From Methanobacteriota archaeon (GTDB lineage: Archaea > Methanobacteriota > Methanobacteria > Methanobacteriales > Methanobacteriaceae): a DNA stretch of 36,466 nt. The stretch lies in assembly GCA_023440975.1 (NCBI GenBank), contig JAEZRD010000038.1, positions 1-36,466 on the forward strand. The letters are read 5' to 3'. The stretch's first letter is position 1. Each line of letters begins with the position of its first letter. The translations under genes were made by a program, and so were the position numbers. Shown here in pieces: positions 7,995 through 16,279 of this stretch. The notes below the pieces were generated by a model, which saw only the letters and a list, made by a program, of their open reading frames with translations, ran no database searches and had not been told where the DNA came from.

Positions 7995-8003
7995 AAACAA
8001 ACA

Positions 8004-8011
8004 TTTAAATA
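8004..8011 (+). promoter_or_regulatory. TATA box for mop
   Basis: TTTAAATA in a suitable position predicts a start near 8033 and a leader of about 50 nt before the ATG at 8086. Confidence 0.45.
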
Positions 8012-8085
8012 TTATATTGTATAAGTAGTAATTATAATACAGTTATATTAATTTAATAATATATAACAATTTGGAGATGAATAAA

Positions 8086-8295
8086 ATGGAACTTAGTGCA
8101 AGAAATCAATTAAAAGGTAAAGTCGAATCTGTAACTACTGGTCAAGTAATGGCAAGCATTAAAATTAAAGTTGAAGACCCAGAAACCATAACCGCAGTTA
8201 TTACAAAAGAATCTGTAGAAAAACTCGATATTAAAGAAGGAGATGACATAACTGCAATAATAAAATCTACAGAAGTCATCGTTGCTAAAGACTAA
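8086..8295 (+). CDS. mop: molybdate-binding protein of the Mop/TOBE family (molbindin)
   Basis: The 69-residue protein is a single Mop (TOBE-like) domain: ELSARNQLKGKVESVTTGQV at the N-terminus, followed by MASIKIKVEDPETITAVITKESVEKLDIKEGDDITAIIKSTEVIVA in segments typical of molbindins. Such proteins form oligomers that bind molybdate or tungstate oxyanions in the cytoplasm for storage, buffering or delivery. An earlier TTG at 8071 is in frame, but it belongs to the ribosome binding site TTTGGAGATGA, so ATG 8086 is used. The gene stands alone with its own promoter, upstream repeats and a hairpin terminator. MobA in the same window points to use of a molybdopterin-type cofactor. No transporter gene is adjacent. 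Confidence 0.88.
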   Translation: MELSARNQLKGKVESVTTGQVMASIKIKVEDPETITAVITKESVEKLDIKEGDDITAIIKSTEVIVAKD

Positions 8296-8328
8296 ACCTT
8301 AAAAATTCTTAAACATAAAATTTAAACT

Positions 8329-8375
8329 TTAGAAGAACATTTTAACTTTTTAAATTCTTCTAATCCTCTTTTTTT
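8329..8375 (+). terminator. hairpin terminator after mop
   Basis: A perfect 9-bp inverted repeat, TTAGAAGAA (8329-8337) and TTCTTCTAA (8355-8363), with a 17-base loop is followed by CCTC and a run of seven or more T. It lies 34 bases after the mop stop. Confidence 0.55.
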
Positions 8376-8435
8376 ATAATTTATTTTTTTCTCATTAAAA
8401 TTAATTTTCAAACAATTTTGTTTTAATAAATACAA

Positions 8436-8445
8436 ATATTTATAA
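8436..8445 (+). promoter_or_regulatory. TATA box for the PAS histidine kinase
   Basis: The box lies within AATATTTATAA and predicts a start near 8467, about 30 bases before the ATG at 8497. Confidence 0.45.
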
Positions 8446-8496
8446 CTAAAATTGAATAAAAATAAAATTAATAAAAATATAATGCTGGCATGAGAA

Positions 8497-11139
8497 ATGA
8501 TAAAAATTCAATGTGACAATATTGAAAATAACAAAACTAAAACTATAGAAATAAAAAAACTAGATGACATATACACACCATCAAAAGAACAATATGAAGT
8601 GCCAAACCAGACACACACAAATATATTAACAAAAATGGATGTTAACTTAAGAGTTTTAATACCATATAAAAATGGAGAAGACTTTATATACCAATATTCC
8701 AATGATGAACTTTTCTCTAATTTAACTAATTTTAATAATGATATAAAAGGAAAAAAATTCAAACAAGTATTCCGAAACATACAAGAATTAGGAATATACA
8801 ATGCAATGAAAAGATCTTATGATAATAACACTCGTGTAGATTTAAATATCAGTATACATGGAGATAATTCCTTAATATTCGCAACCCAATTTTATTATAT
8901 TCCCGATGAAAACAAATTATTCTGCTTCTTAAAAAACACAACCAAATTCACACAACTTAAAGAAGAAGAACATCGCTTATTCTGTGTAAGTAAAGAAGGA
9001 TTAATAACAATAAGTGAAGATCATAAAATTTTAAGAGCTAATCATCAATTTTATAAAGAAATAGGATACACCCCAGAGGAATTCAAAGAACTTGGTGGAT
9101 TTGAATGGATGTTATCCCATGAAATAACCGACATTGAAAGTGCAGATTGCGAAAACTTAAATGTTGATTTTGAACACTTAATACATCACACCTCCTCAGC
9201 AATGAGTTTTGACTCAAGATATAAAAATAAAAATGGAGAATGGGAATACTTAAATGTTCATGCAATCCCTACACGATTTCATGGACAAAATGCAATACAA
9301 ATAAACATAACTAACCTTGAAGATAAAAAAGAAGAAGAAAAACTATTTTACCGTAGCAAAGAAGGAATGATTACTGTAAGTGCAGATCAAAAAGTATTAC
9401 GAGTAAATGATAAATTCTTCGAAACCATTGATTTAACAAGAGAAGAATTTGAAGAACTTGGTGGATTTGAATGGATGTTAGATGTTCCTGAAATAGTAGA
9501 TAGTTCACATGCAGATTGTACAAATTTAACAAATGATTTCCAACGAATAATTAATCATAAATCAAGTGCTATGAGCTTTGATATAAGATATTTAGATAAA
9601 GATGGCCTATGGATATATTTAAATGCATTCTGCATCCCAACAAAATATGCAAACCAAGATGCAATACAAATAGCATTAACAAGCTTAAATGAAAAAAGAG
9701 CTGAAGAAATATTATTCTATAATAGTAATGAAGGTCTCATAACATTAGGGGAAGACAGAGAAGTACTACGTGTCAATGACCAATTTTACAAAATGATAAA
9801 ATACACACCAAAAGAATTTGAAGAACTTGGTGGTGTAAATTGGATATTTAAAAACCATAAAATATTAGATTTAGAAACTGCAGATTGTGAAGATTTAACC
9901 GTAGATTTTGATCACTTACTAAATCATATCTCAAGTTCAATGACTTTCAATGCACAATTCCCGGGAAAAGATAAAAAAATGGAATACTTAAATGTCCATG
10001 CAATCCCAACAAGATATAAAAATGAAAATGCAGTACAAATTGCAATAGCAAACATAACTGAACTAAAAGCAGAAGAAATTGAAGCATTAAACTTACAAAG
10101 AAATTTACTAACAATACAAGAAGTAAGTAGTACAGCATTATCTTACCTTATAGATGGGGAAATGATTTGGACACCTCAAATATATGAAATCCTCGAAACA
10201 GAACCATTAATAGAAGATAAAGATAATTACATTATTAAAAACTTCACAATAAAAGAAGACCTACCTATTTTAGAAGAAAACTTAAATAGTTTATCTAAGG
10301 AAAATCCTGAAGTCGATTTTGTAATACGTGTTAAAACTGCTGAAGATAATCTTAAATATTTAGGTATACTTATTAAAGCCCAATTCGATGAAAACGGAAA
10401 TATGATTTCCCGTGTTGGATTTAATCAAGATTTAACAAAAACAATAATGTATGAACAGGAATTAAAAAACTCTCTAAATGAATTAGAATATTTAACTCAA
10501 GATCGTAAAATTCTTCTACAAGAAATTCATCATAGAGTAAAAAACAATTTACAAATAATATTAAGCCTACTTAATCTAGAATTACATTATCATCCAGATA
10601 ATCCTGAAAACACTATTCAACAAACACGTAATCGTATAAATACAATGGCACTTATACACGAGCAAGTTTACCAATCAAATGATGCATCACACGTAAATGC
10701 TGAAGATTATATTATTGCAGGAATGAGCAGTTTATTCGGTTTATATTCAACTTCTAATATTCATCAACATTACGATATTGAGCCAATAGATATTTCTATT
10801 GAAAAATCCATTCCATTATGTTTAATACTTAATGAATTAGCATTAAATACAATTAAACATGCTTTCCCTAATGGTGAAGATGGAACATTTAACATTGAAT
10901 TGTCAAAAATTGGAGATTTAGTTACAGTGAAAGTTTATGATGATGGTGTAGGATTACCTGAAGATTTATACTCTGTTAATTCCAGCTTAGGATTTCTTAT
11001 AATTGAAAATTTAGTTGAACAGTTAGAAGGAAATATAGAATTAATGAAAGGTATTGAGGGATTCGGCCAAATAATAACATTCGAATTAAATTGTGCAGAT
11101 AGTAATAAAGACATTACCGTTTGTGATATTAACGATTAA
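8497..11139 (+). CDS. cytoplasmic multi-PAS sensor histidine kinase (HisKA_2 type), orphan
   Basis: The 880-residue protein has no membrane segment, so it senses a cytoplasmic signal. After a divergent N-terminal PAS-like region (about 45-150) come three closely related PAS units at about residues 160-282, 283-405 and 406-530. Each starts LF(Y/C)xSxEG(L/M)IT and contains EE/KEL(G)G-(F/V)-(E/N)WM. A further PAS-like domain spans about 537-655. The kinase core follows: a HisKA_2 dimerisation helix with EIHHRVKNNLQI (probable phospho-acceptor His679), then an ATPase domain with the N box LNELALNTIKHAF and the G box DDGVGLP. No response regulator is encoded nearby and no receiver domain is fused. 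The ribosome binding site before the ATG is weak. The ligand is unknown; methanogen multi-PAS kinases are generally uncharacterised. Confidence 0.88.
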   Translation: MIKIQCDNIENNKTKTIEIKKLDDIYTPSKEQYEVPNQTHTNILTKMDVNLRVLIPYKNGEDFIYQYSNDELFSNLTNFNNDIKGKKFKQVFRNIQELGIYNAMKRSYDNNTRVDLNISIHGDNSLIFATQFYYIPDENKLFCFLKNTTKFTQLKEEEHRLFCVSKEGLITISEDHKILRANHQFYKEIGYTPEEFKELGGFEWMLSHEITDIESADCENLNVDFEHLIHHTSSAMSFDSRYKNKNGEWEYLNVHAIPTRFHGQNAIQINITNLEDKKEEEKLFYRSKEGMITVSADQKVLRVNDKFFETIDLTREEFEELGGFEWMLDVPEIVDSSHADCTNLTNDFQRIINHKSSAMSFDIRYLDKDGLWIYLNAFCIPTKYANQDAIQIALTSLNEKRAEEILFYNSNEGLITLGEDREVLRVNDQFYKMIKYTPKEFEELGGVNWIFKNHKILDLETADCEDLTVDFDHLLNHISSSMTFNAQFPGKDKKMEYLNVHAIPTRYKNENAVQIAIANITELKAEEIEALNLQRNLLTIQEVSSTALSYLIDGEMIWTPQIYEILETEPLIEDKDNYIIKNFTIKEDLPILEENLNSLSKENPEVDFVIRVKTAEDNLKYLGILIKAQFDENGNMISRVGFNQDLTKTIMYEQELKNSLNELEYLTQDRKILLQEIHHRVKNNLQIILSLLNLELHYHPDNPENTIQQTRNRINTMALIHEQVYQSNDASHVNAEDYIIAGMSSLFGLYSTSNIHQHYDIEPIDISIEKSIPLCLILNELALNTIKHAFPNGEDGTFNIELSKIGDLVTVKVYDDGVGLPEDLYSVNSSLGFLIIENLVEQLEGNIELMKGIEGFGQIITFELNCADSNKDITVCDIND

Positions 11140-11216
11140 AAAAGTTCATTTATTCTTTTTAACAATAAATCTTTTATATTAAAAAAATATAATATGATAT
11201 TAATTTGGAGATTACA

Positions 11217-11468
11217 ATGAATGAATTACCATCAAATGTTGAAGATGAATTAAGATCATATTTAAAAAATTTTCCAGAGATAACTTCAGTAGATTATGAA
11301 ATATCAGAAGATGGAAATCAAATAGCTATAATCGTTGTTATGGCTCAATCTATAATGGAAAATTTCGAAATCGCAATACCTAATGTTGAAAGAATTTTAA
11401 ATGCTAAATTTGATAAAATCTTAATGTTTAAGGATAAACATCATTATCTTTATGATTTTAATAAATAA
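11217..11468 (+). CDS. small protein of unknown function, paralogue of the next gene
   Basis: I do not recognise this 83-residue soluble, acidic protein. It has no signal peptide or membrane segment and no cysteine motif. It shares a common plan with the product of the gene at 11504: a leading helix, then YEISE-x-x-N-x-IA, a middle acidic part, an (I/V)E(R/K)(I/L)LN-x-x-F segment, and a C-terminal H-(H/S)-x-x-Y-x-FN. An in-frame TTG at 11205 is part of the TTTGGAG ribosome binding site, so ATG 11217 is the start. A possible TATA box (TTTTATAT at 11172-11179) lies between it and the kinase stop, so it may be transcribed on its own. Any link to the kinase is only positional. Confidence 0.75.
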   Translation: MNELPSNVEDELRSYLKNFPEITSVDYEISEDGNQIAIIVVMAQSIMENFEIAIPNVERILNAKFDKILMFKDKHHYLYDFNK

Positions 11469-11503
11469 ATTCAGTAATTTTTTTTTTATAAGGTGAGTTT
11501 GAA

Positions 11504-11758
11504 TTGAAAAGACTTGATAAAGAAACAGAAGAAAAATTGTATTTATTTGTAAAAGAAAATTATCCTCAAATAAAACAGTTTAAATATGAAATTAGTGAAA
11601 GTAGAAACTGCATAGCTCTTTCTCAAGAAGTTGAGATACCTGATGATCCAAAAATATATGAAGATATTGGTAGAATCGAAAAACTTTTAAATGTTACATT
11701 TTCAAGAATTTCAATTATACATGGTAGACACTCCTTTGTTTACATTTTCAATGATTAA
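11504..11758 (+). CDS. small protein of unknown function, paralogue of the previous gene
   Basis: This 84-residue protein is the tandem partner of the gene at 11217, 35 bases downstream, so the two are probably co-transcribed. The shared features are YEISESRNCIAL near residues 27-38, RIEKLLNVTF near 56-65, and the ending RHSFVYIFND. It starts with TTG: AAGGTGAG lies 6 bases upstream and no in-frame ATG is found near the start. The protein looks soluble and cytoplasmic. No enzyme motif or metal-binding cluster is visible. The divergence between the two copies is large, so the duplication is not recent. Function unknown. Confidence 0.75.
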   Translation: MKRLDKETEEKLYLFVKENYPQIKQFKYEISESRNCIALSQEVEIPDDPKIYEDIGRIEKLLNVTFSRISIIHGRHSFVYIFND

Positions 11759-11773
11759 TAAGGAATTCCCAAA

Positions 11774-11786
11774 CCCCCTTTTTTTT
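11774..11786 (+). terminator. C/T-run terminator after the small paralogue pair
   Basis: Five C followed by eight T lie 15 bases after the stop of the second paralogue. This is an oligo-T archaeal terminator without a clear stem. Confidence 0.5.
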
Positions 11787-11837
11787 AATAAATTTTTTAT
11801 TAATTTAAAATAAAACAATTATTAATTTTTTTAAAAG

Positions 11838-11846
11838 TTTAAATAG
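11838..11846 (+). promoter_or_regulatory. TATA box for the geranylgeranyl reductase-family gene
   Basis: TTTAAATAG predicts a start near 11868, about 55 bases before the ATG at 11922. Confidence 0.4.
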
Positions 11847-11921
11847 AATTTTAAATAATATTATATTATATACAATACTAATCTTTTTTTTTTAGCAAAT
11901 TTTTAGGAAGTTTTTAAAATT

Positions 11922-13097
11922 ATGGCTTATGATTATGATGTTACAATTGTTGGTGGAGGCCCTATTGGTTCAACTTTAGCTTATAAACTAGCTCAAAATG
12001 GTATAAAAGTAAGTATCATTGATAAAAAGAAGAATATAGGATTACCATTACAATGTGCAGGTATCATTAGTAAAGAAATCCATGAGCTTAATAATCTTCC
12101 AAATGAACTAATCTTAAATGAAGTAAAAGGAGCTAATCTCCACAGTCCACATGAAAATTTAACAGTGTTTAAAAATCAAACAGAAGCATATATTATTGAT
12201 CGTGTAGCCTATGATAAATATTTAATTAAAAGAGCCATAAATGAAGGTGTTGAATTAATAAATCCATGTAAAGTTATAGGTATCAACACTAAAGAAGGCT
12301 TAATAATTTCACAAAAGGACCAAATAACAAGTAAAATTATTGTTGGAGCAGATGGTGCAAATAGTATAGTGTCAAAAGAATTAGGCAATACATTAAACTA
12401 TTTCAATGGATCACAATTCCTCTTAAAATCAGATGAAAATATTCAAGATTTTGATTATGTCGATGTATATGCAAAAAGTGACATATTTCCAGGGTTTATC
12501 TGGGCAATACCTACTTATAAAAACATATACCGTGTAGGATTATTCAGTAACCACACTTGTGGTGAAGACATAGATATTTTAGAAAATTTCATTAAAAATA
12601 ATCCAAAATTCAAAAACATGGAAATTTTAGAGAAGTACTATGGTAAAATACCAGTTTATGATAAAGAAAAAGTATTAGTTAAAGATAGAGTAATCTTAAT
12701 TGGTGATGCTGCTTCTCAAGTTAAACCAACTACTGGTGGGGGTTTAATCCTTGGGTTTAAATCATGTGAAATAGCTAAAAATGTTATTGTTAAAGTTCTA
12801 AAAAATGACAATATAAATTTACTTAAAAATTATGAGAAAGAATTTAAGAAAACTTATAATAAAGAATTAAACTATCAATTAAAAGTTCAAAAAACTTTAA
12901 ACTTATTATCAGATGATGATTTAGACTATTTCTTCAATCAATTAAAAGAACATGATGCTGAAGAACTTATAAGTACTTATGGAGATATGGATGAACAATC
13001 CATATTAGTTAAACAGTTTTTAAAGAAAGGATATCTTCTCTCAATGTTTCCATCAATTATAAAACATAGTGTAGGGAAAATTTGGGGATTAAAATAA
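11922..13097 (+). CDS. FAD-dependent geranylgeranyl reductase-family protein
   Basis: Family members hydrogenate the geranylgeranyl chains of archaeal membrane lipids (digeranylgeranylglycerophospholipid reductase). The 391 residues show the FAD-binding dinucleotide motif TIVGGGPIGSTLAYKLA (9-25), the family motif LPLQCAGIISKE near 41-52, a second motif VGADGANSIVSKE near 145-157, and the C-terminal FAD motif LIGDAASQVKPTTGGGL near 263-279. The family is broad and methanogens carry several paralogues, some acting on quinone-like or other prenyl substrates, so the lipid role is likely but not proven. AGGAAG lies 12 bases before the ATG. The gene starts a rightward run with the tRNA methyltransferase 37 bases downstream. 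Confidence 0.82.
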   Translation: MAYDYDVTIVGGGPIGSTLAYKLAQNGIKVSIIDKKKNIGLPLQCAGIISKEIHELNNLPNELILNEVKGANLHSPHENLTVFKNQTEAYIIDRVAYDKYLIKRAINEGVELINPCKVIGINTKEGLIISQKDQITSKIIVGADGANSIVSKELGNTLNYFNGSQFLLKSDENIQDFDYVDVYAKSDIFPGFIWAIPTYKNIYRVGLFSNHTCGEDIDILENFIKNNPKFKNMEILEKYYGKIPVYDKEKVLVKDRVILIGDAASQVKPTTGGGLILGFKSCEIAKNVIVKVLKNDNINLLKNYEKEFKKTYNKELNYQLKVQKTLNLLSDDDLDYFFNQLKEHDAEELISTYGDMDEQSILVKQFLKKGYLLSMFPSIIKHSVGKIWGLK

Positions 13098-13134
13098 TCT
13101 TAAAAACATTTTTTTTATTATTGGAATGATATTT

Positions 13135-14166
13135 ATGGATTTATTATTAATACAATCACAAGAACATGATAAATTACCAATTGCTGAATTAAAAGCAGTA
13201 ATGGAAACAGAAAACATAATTGCAGATATTAAACCAATCACACCCGGTTTATTATTATTAAGAAATTTAGATGAAAAAACATTCAATCATAGTTACAAAA
13301 GATTAACAGACAGATTAGCTTATACTCATGAAGTTCATCAACTTATAAAAACCACAAACACAACAGAACTAGAAAACACTGTATTAAATATTGATTGGAA
13401 TAATTATATTAATGAAAATTTTGTTGTGAGAGTTAAAAGATTTAACAGTGACATAGATACGGTTGCAACTGAAAGAAATCTTGGTGGATTAATATTAGAA
13501 AAAACTGATAATGTTAAAGTTAAACTTGTAGATTCTAAAACATTTATAAGAGTAGTTGCATATCAAAATGATATTTACTTATGTTTAGAAAAATTCAAAT
13601 TAAACAAAAAACACTTTGAAAATATTAAACCTCATAAAAGACCTTTTTTTTATCCTGGAAGTATGAGTCCAAAATTAGCTCGTTGTATGGTAAATTTAAG
13701 CAGAATTAAAGAAGGAGAATTATTACTAGATCCATTCTGTGGAACTGGTGGAATTTTAATAGAAGCTGGATTAGTTGGTGCAAAACTAGTTGGATCTGAT
13801 ATAAATTGGAAAATGAAAAATGGTTCAGCTGTAAACTTAGATTTCTGTGGAATAACTGATTATAAAACTTATAAAATAGATTTTAAAAATCTGAAAATGT
13901 TAGAACCAGCAAATGCAGTAGTAACTGACCCGCCTTATGGTATAAGCACAACAACTGGAGGAGTAGATACTAGTGTAATATTTGATGAATTCTTAGAATC
14001 ATTACCAAAAAATATTACACCTGATGCATTAATAGTTACAGCAAGTCCTCATACTATGGATTTAAATCCTATTCTTGAACGTGAAGGTTTTGAATTATTA
14101 GAACACTATGAAATTAAAATGCATAGGAGTTTAACACGAATTATATCAGTATTTCGGAAAAAATGA
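13135..14166 (+). CDS. tRNA (guanine10-N2)-dimethyltransferase, aTrm-G10 type
   Basis: This enzyme methylates N2 of G10 in archaeal tRNA. The protein has an N-terminal THUMP-containing half (about residues 1-165) for tRNA acceptor binding and a C-terminal Rossmann methylase. The methylase carries the SAM motif LLDPFCGTGGILIEA near 196-210, LVGSDINWKM, and the catalytic VTDPPYG near 262-268, where the D-P-P-Y motif is typical of N-methylation of exocyclic amines. Two in-frame ATGs exist at 13126 and 13135. GGAATGAT overlaps the first and is well spaced for the second, so 13135 (343 residues) is chosen. It lies 37 bases after the flavoprotein gene, probably in the same transcript. Confidence 0.87.
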   Translation: MDLLLIQSQEHDKLPIAELKAVMETENIIADIKPITPGLLLLRNLDEKTFNHSYKRLTDRLAYTHEVHQLIKTTNTTELENTVLNIDWNNYINENFVVRVKRFNSDIDTVATERNLGGLILEKTDNVKVKLVDSKTFIRVVAYQNDIYLCLEKFKLNKKHFENIKPHKRPFFYPGSMSPKLARCMVNLSRIKEGELLLDPFCGTGGILIEAGLVGAKLVGSDINWKMKNGSAVNLDFCGITDYKTYKIDFKNLKMLEPANAVVTDPPYGISTTTGGVDTSVIFDEFLESLPKNITPDALIVTASPHTMDLNPILEREGFELLEHYEIKMHRSLTRIISVFRKK

Positions 14167-14234
14167 TAAATTATAATACTTACATATTTAAAAATATAAT
14201 TAATTATAAAAAAAAATGAGGTTTTATTAATAAA

Positions 14235-15725
14235 ATGAAACTAGAAGTATTTGATACAACATTAAGGGATGGGGAACAAACACCTGGAATATCTTTAACA
14301 CCTTCTGAGAAGTTACAAATTGCTAGAAAATTAGATGAAATAGGAGTAAACACTATTGAAGCAGGTTCAGCAATTACAAGTCAAGGTGAAAGAGAAGCTA
14401 TACGTGGAATCACTCATGAAGGGTTAAATGCTAAAATTGCCAGTTTTGCTAGAACTTTAACTCAAGATATAGATTATTGTATTGATTGTGATGTGGATAT
14501 GGTAAATATAGTTGTTCCTACAAGTTCACTGCATATGGAATATAAATTAAAAAAATCACCAGAAGAAGTTTTAGCTATTTCTAATAATGTAACAGAATAT
14601 GCTGTTGATCATGGTTTAAAAGTAATGTTATCTGCAGAAGATTCTACAAGAAGCGATATGGACTTTTTAAAACAAATTTTTAAGGGCGCAATTGAAGCTG
14701 GAGCACATGGAATCTGTCCATGTGATACTGTTAGTATGCTCACTCCAGATAAATCAAAAAATTTTTTTGCTGAATTATCAAAATTGGGAGTTCCAGTAAG
14801 TACTCATTGTCATAATGATTTCGGTTTAGCTACAGCTAACACAATATTTGGAGTCATGGGTGGAGCAAAAGAAATTCATGTAACTGTTAATGGTATTGGT
14901 GAACGAGCAGGAAATGCATCTCTTGAAGAAGTTATAGTTTCCTTACATACATTTTATGAAAATTATGAAACCGATATTATATTAAACCAATTATATGATA
15001 CAAGTAAACTTGTATCTCGGTTAACTGGAGCTTATCTTCAACCGAATAAAGCAATAGTTGGTGAAAACGCTTTTGCTCATGAGTCTGGAATACATGCTGA
15101 TGGGGTGTTAAAAAAAGCAAGTACTTATGAACCTATTATGCCTGAATTAGTCGGTCATCGTAGAAAATTTGTTCTTGGAAAACATGTTGGAACTAAAGGT
15201 TTACAAAATCGTTTAGAAGAGTTAGGAATTTACACAACTAATGCAGAATTAGCAACAATTTTTAATAAAGTTAAAGATTTAGCAGATAAAGGAAAAACAG
15301 TTACAGATGCAGATGTTCAGGCAATTGCTGATTATGTGATGAATATTGAAGAAGATGCTAAAGTAAATCTTCAAGAGGTTACAATTGTTAGTGGTAATAG
15401 AGTTACACCTACAGCTTCAGTTAAATTAGGTTTAGATGATAAAATGGTTTTAGAAGCTGGAATTGGTGTAGGTCCTGTTGATGCTGCAATTAATGCTGTG
15501 AATAAGGGTGTTAAAGAATTTGCTGATGTTAGACTTGAAGAATATCATGTAGATGCAATTACTGGTGGTGCAGATGCACTAATTGATGTGATTGTTAAAT
15601 TGAGATTAGGGAATAATGTAATATCTGCTAGAAGCACTCAACCTGATATAATTAATGCTAGTGTAGAAGCATATATTATTGGGGTAAACAGATTACTTGA
15701 GATTGAGAAGAAAAAATATGAATGA
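14235..15725 (+). CDS. 2-isopropylmalate / (R)-citramalate synthase family enzyme
   Basis: This is a Claisen-type condensing enzyme of the LeuA/CimA/AksA family. The 496 residues start with VFDTTLRDGEQTPG (5-18), the metal and substrate site. The TIM barrel continues with HCHNDFGLATAN, VNGIGERAGN and AFAHESGIHADG, and a full C-terminal LeuA regulatory domain follows (about 370-496, with VTPTASVKL, EAGIGVGPVDAAINAV and DALIDVIVKL). The regulatory domain argues for end-product inhibition and against the shorter AksA homocitrate synthase. Between LeuA (leucine path) and CimA (pyruvate to citramalate, isoleucine path) sequence reading alone does not decide, so no symbol is given. GAGGT lies 12 bases before the ATG. 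Cgi121 follows 32 bases downstream. Confidence 0.85.
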   Translation: MKLEVFDTTLRDGEQTPGISLTPSEKLQIARKLDEIGVNTIEAGSAITSQGEREAIRGITHEGLNAKIASFARTLTQDIDYCIDCDVDMVNIVVPTSSLHMEYKLKKSPEEVLAISNNVTEYAVDHGLKVMLSAEDSTRSDMDFLKQIFKGAIEAGAHGICPCDTVSMLTPDKSKNFFAELSKLGVPVSTHCHNDFGLATANTIFGVMGGAKEIHVTVNGIGERAGNASLEEVIVSLHTFYENYETDIILNQLYDTSKLVSRLTGAYLQPNKAIVGENAFAHESGIHADGVLKKASTYEPIMPELVGHRRKFVLGKHVGTKGLQNRLEELGIYTTNAELATIFNKVKDLADKGKTVTDADVQAIADYVMNIEEDAKVNLQEVTIVSGNRVTPTASVKLGLDDKMVLEAGIGVGPVDAAINAVNKGVKEFADVRLEEYHVDAITGGADALIDVIVKLRLGNNVISARSTQPDIINASVEAYIIGVNRLLEIEKKKYE

Positions 15726-15757
15726 ATATTAAAGTACTTTTTTAGAATTGATTTGTT

Positions 15758-16264
15758 ATGGAAAATGAAAATAATATTGAAATCTTAGGTTATATTGCAA
15801 ACATAAATAATGTAAATGAAACCTTAGAGAAAGTGGATAATTTGCGTGAAAACTGTTGTGATGGTACACTTATACAATTAATGGATGCAGATGCCATTGC
15901 AGGATATTATCATATTCGACATGGGGTTAATCAAGCTTTACTTGCTTTTGAACGTGATGATAATTTGGCTAAAGATTTAGGTGTTGAAATTCTTGTTAGA
16001 ACTAGTGGTCAAAGACAAATTTCTAAAGCTTTTTCTAAGTTAGGTTTACATACAGGAAAAATGAATATTTGCATTGTCTTAATAGATTGTCCAGATTACT
16101 TCATCGATCAATTAAATAATATGTTCACACGTGAAGATAAAGTATTAGAACCTGACAATGAAAAATTATTAAAGATTTATGATATTTCACAAAAAGAATT
16201 AGACATAATGGATATCACAAACATATTAATTGACAAATCATCAAAATTAGTAGTCGACCAATAA
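15758..16264 (+). CDS. cgi121: KEOPS complex subunit Cgi121
   Basis: Cgi121 is the accessory KEOPS subunit that binds the tRNA CCA end and stimulates Bud32/Kae1 in synthesis of t6A at position 37 of ANN-decoding tRNAs. The 168 residues carry the family core: QLMDADAIAGYYHIRHGVNQA near 40-60, and the segment EILVRTSGQRQISKAFSKLG near 77-96. The C-terminal helix region is less conserved. The ribosome binding site before the ATG is weak; the gene is close behind the LeuA/CimA-type synthase and probably depends on its transcript. No other KEOPS subunit is in the window, which is normal, since kae1-bud32 is usually elsewhere. Confidence 0.85.
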   Translation: MENENNIEILGYIANINNVNETLEKVDNLRENCCDGTLIQLMDADAIAGYYHIRHGVNQALLAFERDDNLAKDLGVEILVRTSGQRQISKAFSKLGLHTGKMNICIVLIDCPDYFIDQLNNMFTREDKVLEPDNEKLLKIYDISQKELDIMDITNILIDKSSKLVVDQ

Positions 16265-16279
16265 AAAAAAATTGAAAAA

